Source of the DNA: Gammaproteobacteria bacterium | GTDB taxonomy: Bacteria; Pseudomonadota; Gammaproteobacteria; Eutrophobiales; Eutrophobiaceae | Length of the DNA stretch: 7,010 nucleotides | Direction of reading: 5' to 3' | Assembly (NCBI GenBank): GCA_016198885.1 | Contig: JACQHV010000026.1 | Coordinates: 1-7,010 of the forward strand | In this document: positions 1 to 6,934 of the stretch, in pieces | Layout of the letters: each line of letters opens with the position of its first letter | How positions within the stretch are numbered: the stretch's first letter is position 1 | Made by a program: the position numbers and the translations under genes | The notes under the pieces: generated by a model | Database searches by the model: none | What the model was told of the DNA's origin: nothing | The model's input: the letters and a program-made list of their open reading frames with translations, nothing else

Positions 1-1
1 C

Positions 2-319
2 TTTTTTCTGGTTACAGCCTCCTTTACCAAGGAAGCGGGCGTAGACGTCAACAGGCCCACAGCGCAGACTGCGGTCAGGCAGGAACGTGGTAATCTGGTT
101 ATCGCCATCAATAAAAATGAAGAGATATGGATTGACAATCATATGGTCGATCTTCGATCAATCCGCGCTCACATTGAACGTCTGCTGGCACAAAACCCGG
201 AAGGAACCGTCATTGTCATGGCTGACAAGGATACACGCACGGGTGCAACTATTGACGTGCTGGATCAGGTGCGGCTTGCTGGCATCAGCAATGTTGCCAT
301 TGCGGCTGAACGGAAATAG
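2..319 (+). CDS. exbD: ExbD/TolR-family biopolymer transport protein, 5'-truncated
   Basis: This is the C-terminal part (105 residues) of an ExbD-type protein; the start, cytoplasmic N-terminus and single transmembrane helix with its proton-carrying aspartate lie left of the window. The visible frame opens with FFLVTASFTKEAGVDVNRP, which matches the exit of the ExbD helix followed by the conserved '(F)TKEAGVxVNRP' segment. A typical ExbD periplasmic domain follows: a 'LVIAINKNEEIWID' strand, a helix with RSIRAHIERLLAQNP, then 'VIVMADKDTRTGATIDVLDQVRLAGI', ending in VAIAAERK. In this family ExbD works with the ExbB channel in the inner membrane to couple proton flow to TonB movement. The tonB gene starts 14 bases downstream (or 26 if the later ATG is used), so the two are almost certainly in one operon, with exbB expected just outside the window. 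TolR is the alternative, but the adjacent tonB favours ExbD. Confidence 0.93.
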   Translation, partial: FFLVTASFTKEAGVDVNRPTAQTAVRQERGNLVIAINKNEEIWIDNHMVDLRSIRAHIERLLAQNPEGTVIVMADKDTRTGATIDVLDQVRLAGISNVAIAAERK

Positions 320-333
320 TCAATCATCCCGCC

Positions 334-1017
334 TTGAATAAAAACATGCCTGATGTAATCAAACTACCACTGATTATTACTTCTGCACTTATAATCAATG
401 TTCTGCTTTTTCTATTGATTCATCAAATGGTGACAAATAAGCCCGGGATTTTGCACGATATTGAAGAAATAAATTTTGTTGATTTCATCCGGATAAAACA
501 AAATCCGTTATCTGCAGAAGACAAACTAAAGGAAAAAAGACCGGAGGAACCACCGCCTCCAGAAGAGACACCTCCCCCGCCGCAACTGGCGCAACCAGAG
601 GTAACGAAACCTGCACAGGTCAGCATGGATTTACCGGCGCCTGATATTAACCTGCCTTCCTCCGTTAAAGGGGTTCCTTTCCTAGGTGATTTTCTGAAAA
701 CACTGACAAAACATTCATCTGTCGCGCTTGCAAAACCTGAATTTGATACAGACGTAATACCCACCGTCAAGATAAAACCTGCTTATCCGCCGCGCGCTTT
801 AAGAGCGGGTATTGAAGGCGTTGTTACTGTTGAATTTGTTATTACCCCGGATGGATCTGTCAAGGATCCGGTCATTATAAAAGCAGATCCGCCCCAAATG
901 TTTGATCACGCTGTATTACAGGCCATCAGGAAATGGAAATTCAATCCGGAGATTGTTGACGGAAAAGCAATAGAAAAACGGGCCCGTCAGGATATCCGGT
1001 TTACACTGAAGAATTGA
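334..1017 (+). CDS. tonB: TonB energy transducer (short, TonB2-like)
   Basis: The 227-residue product has the full TonB layout. Residues about 11-33 form one N-terminal membrane anchor (LPLIITSALIINVLLFLLIH). Next is an 'INFVDFIRIKQ' segment that I associate with the short TonB2-type proteins, a Pro/Glu-rich spacer at about 69-93 (RPEEPPPPEETPPPP) that would span the periplasm, and a TonB C-terminal domain at about 140-227. That domain has the YPPRALRAGIEGVV motif (Y151, P152), TPDGSV, and AIRKWKFNP near the end. It contacts the TonB box of outer-membrane receptors and passes on energy from ExbB/ExbD. The start is uncertain: TTG at 334 gives the longest form, while ATG at 346 drops four residues. 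Neither has a good Shine-Dalgarno sequence, so coupling to exbD is likely. The short spacer suggests a narrow reach across the periplasm or help from an accessory protein such as the TPR protein encoded next. Confidence 0.95.
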   Translation: MNKNMPDVIKLPLIITSALIINVLLFLLIHQMVTNKPGILHDIEEINFVDFIRIKQNPLSAEDKLKEKRPEEPPPPEETPPPPQLAQPEVTKPAQVSMDLPAPDINLPSSVKGVPFLGDFLKTLTKHSSVALAKPEFDTDVIPTVKIKPAYPPRALRAGIEGVVTVEFVITPDGSVKDPVIIKADPPQMFDHAVLQAIRKWKFNPEIVDGKAIEKRARQDIRFTLKN

Positions 1018-1027
1018 AACCACACAC

Positions 1028-2257
1028 GTGAAAACGTTGTCCATAAGCCACCTGTATCCTGTCATTCTGGGTATGATTTTTTGCTGTGACGCAGTACCCC
1101 AGGAACGAGAAGAACAACGGGTGCTGTCAGAAAGCACATATCAATCGTTGAATTCTGTTCAGGAAGTGATGGACCTGGGTGAACAAAAAGCAGCAGAAGA
1201 AATACTGATTAAATTATTATCACAGCCGGGTAACAGCATTTATGAAACTGCTGTTATCAATCAGACGCTGGGTTATGTCTATATCGCGATGGACGAACAT
1301 GAAAAAGCGGCAACGGCCTTTATCAAGGCGCTTGAACGTAATATTTTAACCGATAATGTAGCGCATGAACTTTATTATGTTATCGCCCAGTTGCTTATAC
1401 ATTCTGGAAAATATGTGGAAGGCATTGATTATTTTCAGAAGTGGTCAGTGCTGGAAGGAAATCCTGGCGCAGATGCCCATCTCCTCGCAGCTACTGCCTA
1501 TTACCAACTGGGTAATTATCAGAGCATGATTCAGCATATGCAGGACGCAATACGCAAATCTGAACATCCCGAACAATCATGGTATGAATTATTGCTGACC
1601 GGTTATTATCAAACAAAGGATTTCAACAACATTGCAGCACTGCTGGAAAAAATGGTGATTCTGTACCCGGATGAAAATGATTACTGGTCACAGCTTGCCA
1701 ATGCGTATCAACGCCTGGACCAGGATAAAAAAGCCCTCGCCGTTATGGAGCTTGCATTGGAAAAAGGCATTCTTGATGAAACGGAAATACTGCACCTGGC
1801 GCAATTTTATCTCTACCTTGAGGTACCGCATAAGGCGGCGAATCTGATAAAAAACGGGTTGACTAAAGGCACTATATCCAGGACTGAGGAAAATCTTGAA
1901 TTGCTGGCCAACAGCTGGTTGCTCGCACAGGAAAAGGAGCGTGCAGTACAGGCGCTGGTTGAACTCGCGGAATTATCCAGTGACACCTCGGCATTTTACA
2001 AACTGGGGCAGATTTACTTTGATATGGAAAAATGGAGTGCTGCTATTGATTCATTTGAAACAGCCGTCAAAAACAAAAATCCGGAATACGAAGCTAATGC
2101 TTATCTGCTACTTGGAATTGCCGCGTATAATAATAATGACAATGTGCGCTCATATAAGGCATTTAACCAGGCGCTCATTTATGACAGTACAAAAGAACAG
2201 GCGCAATGGTGGTTGAACAAACTTTATGAAGAGCAACCACCCGGCGAACAGGGATAA
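1028..2257 (+). CDS. TPR-repeat protein of the TonB operon, probably periplasmic
   Basis: This 409-residue protein is mostly helical with TPR-like repeats. The clearest units are at about 77-103 (LGYVYIAMDEHEKAATAFIKALE), 219-245 (YWSQLANAYQRLDQDKKALAVM), 322-348 (FYKLGQIYFDMEKWSAAIDSF) and 357-385 (AYLLLGIAAYNNNDNVRSYKAF). Weaker units near 115-140, 150-176 and 184-212 fill the middle. The N-terminus (MKTLSISHLYPVILGMIFCC) has one early Lys and a hydrophobic stretch, which fits a Sec signal with cleavage near residues 20-24. C19 and C20 lack a proper lipobox, so I do not call a lipoprotein. The chosen start is GTG at 1028, ten bases after tonB stops; the next Met codon at 1073 would destroy the signal. 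A TPR gene after exbB-exbD-tonB is a recurring arrangement in gammaproteobacterial TonB2 clusters, so a scaffolding role in TonB-dependent uptake is plausible. Substrate and partners cannot be read from the sequence. Confidence 0.85.
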   Translation: MKTLSISHLYPVILGMIFCCDAVPQEREEQRVLSESTYQSLNSVQEVMDLGEQKAAEEILIKLLSQPGNSIYETAVINQTLGYVYIAMDEHEKAATAFIKALERNILTDNVAHELYYVIAQLLIHSGKYVEGIDYFQKWSVLEGNPGADAHLLAATAYYQLGNYQSMIQHMQDAIRKSEHPEQSWYELLLTGYYQTKDFNNIAALLEKMVILYPDENDYWSQLANAYQRLDQDKKALAVMELALEKGILDETEILHLAQFYLYLEVPHKAANLIKNGLTKGTISRTEENLELLANSWLLAQEKERAVQALVELAELSSDTSAFYKLGQIYFDMEKWSAAIDSFETAVKNKNPEYEANAYLLLGIAAYNNNDNVRSYKAFNQALIYDSTKEQAQWWLNKLYEEQPPGEQG

Positions 2258-2345
2258 CTATTGAGTGGTGAGTGGTGATGAAGTGCAGGATGCACAAATG
2301 CCGCGGGCGCAAGGATGCGCTGGAGCGGCGGGTGATTGGTGATTA
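2258..2345 (+). repeat. Degenerate heptamer repeats (G-strand), split by a palindromic element
   Basis: Directly after the TPR stop codon the plus strand carries short 7-base units: AGTGGTG at 2264-2270 and again at 2271-2277. After an interruption of about 50 bases, GTGATTG (2332-2338) and GTGATTA (2339-2345) follow. They belong to the same loose family as the cleaner array at 6799-6840. The interruption is the GC-rich hairpin element at 2283-2329, which looks inserted into, or associated with, the heptamer tract. Confidence 0.6.
2283..2329. repeat. GC-rich double-hairpin (REP-like) element
   Basis: Two hairpins are visible. The first is GTGCA-GGA-TGCAC at 2283-2295. The second is nested: outer arms GCCGC (2300-2304) and GCGGC (2325-2329), inner arms GCGCA (2307-2311) and TGCGC (2316-2320), with loop AGGA. 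The two short hairpins resemble each other (GCA-GGA-TGC and GCA-AGGA-TGC). This is the architecture of dispersed palindromic elements found between convergent genes in many proteobacteria, though I cannot show copy number from one window. Position between two converging genes suggests it may stabilise 3' ends or impede transcription. No U-tract follows, so it is not a standard intrinsic terminator. Confidence 0.6.
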
Positions 2346-2396
2346 TAAAAGTTTGCGAACACCATTTTGCATGTCAAATATTAACTTTTCTTATCT

Positions 2397-2432
2397 CCTA
2401 TTCACTATTTACCAGTTACTAATCACTGGTTA
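2397..2432 (-). repeat. Heptamer repeat array (C-strand on plus), overlapping the kinase stop codon
   Basis: Read on the minus strand this is a run of degenerate 7-base units: CAGTGATTAG, AACTGGT, AAATAGT, GAATAGG. The 14 bases at 2419-2432 match 6793-6806 in inverted orientation at 13 of 14 positions (TAA[C/T]CAGTGATTAG). The TGA stop codon of the receiver-kinase gene (2423-2425) lies inside the array, so the last codons of that gene are repeat-derived or the repeat begins exactly there. Confidence 0.65.
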
Positions 2433-3694
2433 AAGCCCTGTTCCGCCGCTTCAAGTACCTTGATTAATTCCGAGGCAGTCTGATAGCGTTGATCAGGTTC
2501 CTTGGCCAATAAACGATTGATGATTTCCTGAAACCGGGAGATTTTTTTCGGTAGTCTTGGTATCGGGCTATGCACATGCTGGTAAATCAATGCCGCTGGT
2601 GTATTGGCGCTGTATGGTTTGTCCCTCGTCAATAATTCATACAACATGACGCCGACGCTGTATAAATCAGAACGTTGATCGACCTGTTTCCCTTCACCCT
2701 GTTCAGGACTCATGTAATGCGGCGTTCCGAGGATCTGTCCCATGGTGGTCAGATCTGAATCCATGTTTAGTCTTTTGGATATGCCAAAATCCGCGAGTGC
2801 CAGACTGTCATCACCACGAAACATGATATTCGCCGGTTTGAGATCACGATGGACAATACCAACCTTGTGGATCGCGTCCAGCCCATAGGCAACATGGGTC
2901 ATGTAGTTGAACGCTATATCAGGTGTGATGTTCAATTCCATTCTCTGTTTCAGATCTCCCCGTGAAAAAAATTCCATGGCGATAAAACCGTAATCATTGG
3001 TCAAACCATGATCGTAGATTTTTACCACGAAGGGGCTGCTGATACCTGCGATTAGTTCCGCTTCACGTATAAAACGTGTCACTGCCACCTGATTTGATAC
3101 CTTTTGTATATTAAGAACTTTCAATACCAGTGATAATTGATCCACAGTCCGTTCTGCAAGATATACATACGACATGGCGCCCTGCCCTATCAACCGGACA
3201 AACTTGTATCCTTCTTCCACATCCCGCTTGAGTGATTTGTCACCATGTTTCTGATGTATTTCATGGACGAGTTGCCTGGCCTGCACCAGTTTTTCCTCCT
3301 GCATGACTTTACGCTGCGTTGTGAAACCCGCAGCATCCACAAGCATATCTGCAAGGCGCTTCGGGGACACATCAACCTTGTTAATATAATCGGCAGCGCC
3401 CAGCTTGATTGCCTTGACGGCGATATATTCATCACCTTCCGCCGTAAGGATAATCGTTGGAGGAAAACCCGGCTTTGAACTGAATTCTTTCAACCAGTCG
3501 AATCCGTCTTCATTGCCTCCCAGGTTATAATCGAGCAACAACACATCATATTCAGACCAGTTGAAATCTCCTGCTGGCTTGCCCAGCTGTTCAATGTCGT
3601 ATTCCGTGATCTTTACATCATCAAGTTGCTTCGATAGATACAATCGTACAAGGGCCCTGAAGTCCCTTGAGTCATCAATAATGAGGATATTCAT
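2423..3694 (-). CDS. Receiver domain-Hanks-type Ser/Thr protein kinase fusion
   Basis: The 423-residue soluble protein has two domains. Residues 1-120 are a response-regulator receiver: acidic pair D7/D8, phospho-acceptor D55 (VLLLDYNLGG), T84 (IILTAEGD) and K106 (YINK) are all present, so it should accept phosphate from a histidine kinase. A charged helical linker (about 125-160) leads to a complete PknB-like kinase at about 164-415: glycine loop GQGAMSYV (170-177), ATP lysine K192, helix-C glutamate E213, catalytic HRDLKPAN (D284), DFG (302-304), LGTPHYMSPEQ (E331), D343 and R403. T316/T317 in the activation segment are possible phosphorylation sites. There is no membrane helix or PASTA sensor, so the input is presumably phosphotransfer to D55. 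The ATG lies three bases after the stop of the RND pump gene and has no clear Shine-Dalgarno, which points to translational coupling. The cognate histidine kinase and the substrates are not in the window. Confidence 0.95.
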   Translation of the reverse strand: MNILIIDDSRDFRALVRLYLSKQLDDVKITEYDIEQLGKPAGDFNWSEYDVLLLDYNLGGNEDGFDWLKEFSSKPGFPPTIILTAEGDEYIAVKAIKLGAADYINKVDVSPKRLADMLVDAAGFTTQRKVMQEEKLVQARQLVHEIHQKHGDKSLKRDVEEGYKFVRLIGQGAMSYVYLAERTVDQLSLVLKVLNIQKVSNQVAVTRFIREAELIAGISSPFVVKIYDHGLTNDYGFIAMEFFSRGDLKQRMELNITPDIAFNYMTHVAYGLDAIHKVGIVHRDLKPANIMFRGDDSLALADFGISKRLNMDSDLTTMGQILGTPHYMSPEQGEGKQVDQRSDLYSVGVMLYELLTRDKPYSANTPAALIYQHVHSPIPRLPKKISRFQEIINRLLAKEPDQRYQTASELIKVLEAAEQGFNQ

Positions 3695-3697
3695 CAG

Positions 3698-6600
3698 TTA
3701 AAGCTGTCTTGAAGGAATAAAACGACCAAAATTCAGCATAATGGTCGGCATTATAAGAAGATTTAATATTGTCGAAGAGGCAAGTCCTCCAATGATAATC
3801 GCGGCCATGGGGCCCATAATCTCGCGGCCTGCATTATCACTGTTGAAGGCAATGGGCAACATGGCAAGCGCGGTTACCAATGCCGTCATCAGAATGGAAG
3901 GCAATCTTTCCTGCGCTCCCTGGATGGCTGTCTCCAGATTCCATGTTTTTCCATCAATTTCCACCAGATATTTATAATGTGAAACCAGCATGATTGAATT
4001 GCGCACTGTGATTCCGAAAAGAGTCACAAATCCAACCATGGAACCCACGGAGATCAGACCACCTGTCATTACCACTGCCAGGACACCACCAATCATTGAG
4101 AATGGAAGATTAATCAGCATCAGTAAAACATTTCTAAGGCTGCCAATGGCAATATAGATCAGCAGTAATACCCCAATACCGGCCATCGTTGAATGCAGGA
4201 TTAACTCTTCCCTCGCCTTTGCACGTTCAATTGACGCACCGGTAAATTCCGGATAAGTGCCACCGGGAAAACGGACTTCGTTCAATACGCGATATTTCAA
4301 TTCAGCCATGAAGGATTCAAGATCGCGTCCTTCCACGTGAACTGTTACTGTCTGGACGCGTTGTGCGCCATGATGCAGGATATTGTAACGCCCGCCTGTC
4401 TGGTGAATATCCGCAACCTGATTGAGTTTTATGAAAGTGCCCTCGGGCGTGCGCAGAGGCAAATCAAAAACATCCTGTGGTTGCTGACGATGCTCCTGTT
4501 TGAAGATGACTGCTACATCAAATATGCGATTGCCCTTGTTGATACTGCCAATGGTTTCTCCTTCAAAAGCCACCTGAATGGCATTCATGACCTCACCGGG
4601 ACGCAATCCATAACTTATCAGTTGATCTGTTTTTAACCGGATCTGCAATAAAGGAGTCCCGGGTGGTGAACGTAACTGAATATCCGTTGCACCAGCGATG
4701 GAACGCATGACCTCTGCAACAGATTGCACAAGACGATCCAGTTGTTCCAGGTCTTCACCATAAATATTGATTACCACAGGCGACTGATAACCCGATATGG
4801 TTTCATCAACTCTTTCAGACAGGAAATTATATGCTTCAAATAATACGCCCGGCGTATCACGCATGACATTGCGAATCTGGTTTAGTACACGCTGCTGTTC
4901 CTTGCCTGATAATGGTTCCAGATCGACTTCATATTCACTGTAATGGCTGCCAAAGGTATCCGCGCCACGTTCGGCCCTGCCCGCCCATTGCGATACAGAA
5001 CGTACGCCGGAAATATCCAGGAAAGCGTTTGTCAGGCCGTTACCCATGCGTATCGATTCATTCAAGGATGTTCCGGGCAGACTTGACGTATGCGCGATGT
5101 AATGACCCTCGCGCAAGTCCGGCAGAAACTGGCCGCCAAGATAAGGCACGATCAGCAGACCTAAGGCACAAAATGACAAACTTGCGGCAATGGTCAACAA
5201 TGGGACTCGTCCGGTGAACTTCAAACATTCACCATAAACCGGTTTTATCAGGCGAATGAGCGGTGGATCATCATCTGATAATTTCACATGTTCGAGAAGC
5301 AGATAACACAGCGCGGGTGTTACCGTAAGAGCCACCACCAGTGACATGAGAATCGCGAGAATATATGAGAATCCGAGAGGTGAAAACAGACGTCCTGCCA
5401 GGCCACTGAGCGTTAACAAGGGAATAAATACCAATGCTACAATAAAGGTGGCATACACAACCGAACCGCGTACTTCCATTGAGGCGTTAAATACAACTTC
5501 GGAGACAGGCCGTCGTTTTTCAAGCACACGGTTTTGTCTTAATCGTCTGAAGATATTCTCTGTATCAATAATGGCGTCATCCACAACTTCGCCCAGAGCG
5601 ATGGCAAGGCCACCCAGCACCATGACATTGAGATTGACACCCATCTGCAACAAGACGAGTGCTGCACTGATTAATGATATAGGTATTGCCAATGCGGATA
5701 TGAAGGCTGTTCTGAGATTGAACAGAAACAGGCACAGAACGACAACAACGAACAGGCCGCCTATCATGAGATGCTCGGTAATATTGGTCAGCGAGGTCTC
5801 AATATAGTTGGCCGGCCGGAATAATTGCGGATAGAGCGTGATATCCTGTTTGGCAAACAGCTCCCCAAATTCATCCAGTGTCGCTTCCGCTGCGCGTGAT
5901 AAAGTCAATGTATTTGCTCCATACTGGCCGATGACCATCATGACAATGCCGGGCTTGCCCATGATCGTAGCGGCACTGAATGGAGGTTCGGGGGCCATGC
6001 GAATATCAGCAACATCGTTCAGATAAACATTAATACTGTTATTACGTTTCAGGATTACCTGGCCGAGCTCTGATTCGTCATCAGGTTGACCTGTTGTGGT
6101 CAATGTGATCCGTTGATTGCTGTTCTCAAGAAAACCTGCGCCCCTAATACCTGTCGCTGCTTTGGCGGCATGAGTTACATCGTCGATACCCAGGCCGACC
6201 CGTTGCAGTTTTTCAGGATCAATCTGTATCTGTAATTGGCGGATATCACCGCCAAACACATTGACATCTGCAATACCGGGTACACTCAAAAGTCGCGGGA
6301 CAATTGTCCAATCGGCAATTTCACGAAGCTCCATCAGGTTATGTTTATCACTGGTAATTCCAATCGTTAAAATAGTCGCTGATGATGAAGCCAATGGGAC
6401 GATAACAGGTTGTTCAACATTTTCCGGCAATTTATTTACAATTCCTGCCAGGCGTTCGGCCACAAGTTGCCGGTTTCGATAAATATCACTATCTTCATCA
6501 AATACAACGGTAACAATCGAAAGTCCCTGTATGGATTCCGATCGGATATAATTCAGATTAATCAATCCGCCTATGGCATTTTCAATCTGCTGTGTAACCA

Positions 6601-6790
6601 GTATTTCCACCTGATCTGATGAAAGGCCCGGAGATTCCGTCTGAATGATTACCAGCTTGGGAGAAAATTCGGGAAAGATATCAAGACCGGCGCGTGGTAT
6701 TTCATATAACCCGTAAGCAAGCAATATCACGGCAAGGGCGATAATTACACCACGAAACCGGATGGAGAATCGGACAATTGCAGCAAGCAT
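3698..6790 (-). CDS. HME-type (CzcA/CusA-like) RND efflux permease
   Basis: At 1030 residues this is a full-length RND inner-membrane pump. TM1 is at about 13-32, followed by a porter domain, TM2-TM7 at about 340-548 (helices near 340, 363, 388, 443, 473, 530), a second porter domain, and TM8-TM12 at about 866-1017. The N-terminal FSIRFRGVIIALAV and the 'GLDIFPEFSP' segment are typical of the heavy-metal-efflux branch. TM4 reads AIALGEVVDDAIIDTEN (396-412), with D404 as the likely proton-relay Asp and E411 matching the conserved Glu. By eye the CusA copper/silver methionines 573, 623 and 672 align with H567, Y617 and E663, so monovalent copper or silver is unlikely; the metal, or whether it is a metal at all, remains open. 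The ATG at 6790 is the first possible start, since an in-frame TAA sits 12 bases before it. No ribosome binding site is evident. No membrane-fusion or outer-membrane partner gene is visible, although cusB/czcB-like genes usually lie beside such pumps. Confidence 0.93.
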   Translation of the reverse strand: MLAAIVRFSIRFRGVIIALAVILLAYGLYEIPRAGLDIFPEFSPKLVIIQTESPGLSSDQVEILVTQQIENAIGGLINLNYIRSESIQGLSIVTVVFDEDSDIYRNRQLVAERLAGIVNKLPENVEQPVIVPLASSSATILTIGITSDKHNLMELREIADWTIVPRLLSVPGIADVNVFGGDIRQLQIQIDPEKLQRVGLGIDDVTHAAKAATGIRGAGFLENSNQRITLTTTGQPDDESELGQVILKRNNSINVYLNDVADIRMAPEPPFSAATIMGKPGIVMMVIGQYGANTLTLSRAAEATLDEFGELFAKQDITLYPQLFRPANYIETSLTNITEHLMIGGLFVVVVLCLFLFNLRTAFISALAIPISLISAALVLLQMGVNLNVMVLGGLAIALGEVVDDAIIDTENIFRRLRQNRVLEKRRPVSEVVFNASMEVRGSVVYATFIVALVFIPLLTLSGLAGRLFSPLGFSYILAILMSLVVALTVTPALCYLLLEHVKLSDDDPPLIRLIKPVYGECLKFTGRVPLLTIAASLSFCALGLLIVPYLGGQFLPDLREGHYIAHTSSLPGTSLNESIRMGNGLTNAFLDISGVRSVSQWAGRAERGADTFGSHYSEYEVDLEPLSGKEQQRVLNQIRNVMRDTPGVLFEAYNFLSERVDETISGYQSPVVINIYGEDLEQLDRLVQSVAEVMRSIAGATDIQLRSPPGTPLLQIRLKTDQLISYGLRPGEVMNAIQVAFEGETIGSINKGNRIFDVAVIFKQEHRQQPQDVFDLPLRTPEGTFIKLNQVADIHQTGGRYNILHHGAQRVQTVTVHVEGRDLESFMAELKYRVLNEVRFPGGTYPEFTGASIERAKAREELILHSTMAGIGVLLLIYIAIGSLRNVLLMLINLPFSMIGGVLAVVMTGGLISVGSMVGFVTLFGITVRNSIMLVSHYKYLVEIDGKTWNLETAIQGAQERLPSILMTALVTALAMLPIAFNSDNAGREIMGPMAAIIIGGLASSTILNLLIMPTIMLNFGRFIPSRQL

Positions 6791-6792
6791 GA

Positions 6793-6910
6793 TAATCAGT
6801 GATTAGAGATTAGTGAATGGTGAATGGTGAATGGTAATTTGAATTTTTAAAATAATTTAAATTTATCATGAACTTTTATCTGTCGCCCATAACCAACAAC
6901 TAATTACTAG
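6793..6910. repeat. Candidate dispersed intergenic element (heptamers, AT-rich core, inverted heptamers)
   Basis: The G-strand heptamers at 6799-6840 are followed by an AT-rich core (6838-6867), then CATGAACTTTTATCTG (6867-6882), then C-strand degenerate heptamers (about 6888-6910, CCATAACCAACAACTAATTA). The spacer at 2258-2432 has the same order: G-strand heptamers, an AT-rich core with CATG (2370-2373) and AACTTTTCTTATCT (2383-2396), then C-strand heptamers. The left copy is 175 bases including the hairpin insert, or roughly 125 without it; this one is 118. I infer one element family present twice. No convincing sigma-70 promoter for the pump gene can be picked out in the AT-rich core, though one could lie there. 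Confidence 0.5.
6799..6840 (+). repeat. In-phase 7-bp tandem repeat array upstream of the RND gene
   Basis: Six units stand in perfect register: GTGATTA, GAGATTA, GTGAATG, GTGAATG, GTGAATG, GTAATTT. The array starts eight bases before the pump start codon and occupies the place of its leader. Its first part with flanking bases (6793-6806) is an inverted near-copy of 2419-2432. Units are too short and unspaced for a CRISPR. Confidence 0.85.
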
Positions 6911-6934
6911 AACCTGTCTCAAAATTAAAATTAT

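Noticed and set aside
423..770. Minus-strand open frame of 115 codons opposite tonB
   Set aside because: Its Gly/Ser-rich stretch is the antisense of the TonB Pro/Glu-rich spacer; there is no independent coding signal.
1028..1090. Lipoprotein signal on the TPR protein
   Set aside because: Cysteines 19 and 20 are preceded by Met-Ile-Phe, not by a Leu-(Ala/Ser)-(Gly/Ala) lipobox; an ordinary Sec signal is more likely.
2300..2329. Intrinsic terminator between the convergent genes
   Set aside because: The hairpin is strong but no U-run follows on either strand; kept as a REP-like element instead.
5346..5807. Plus-strand open frame of 153 codons inside the RND gene
   Set aside because: It is antisense to the conserved TM4-TM6 region of the pump; composition is Arg/Thr-rich with no recognisable domain.
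6799..6840. Possible CRISPR-like array
   Set aside because: Units are 7 bases, directly abutting, without spacers.
6910..6927. GAACCTGTCTCAAAATT as an insertion-sequence terminal repeat
   Set aside because: It vaguely resembles some IS ends, but no matching second end, transposase or target duplication is visible in the window.
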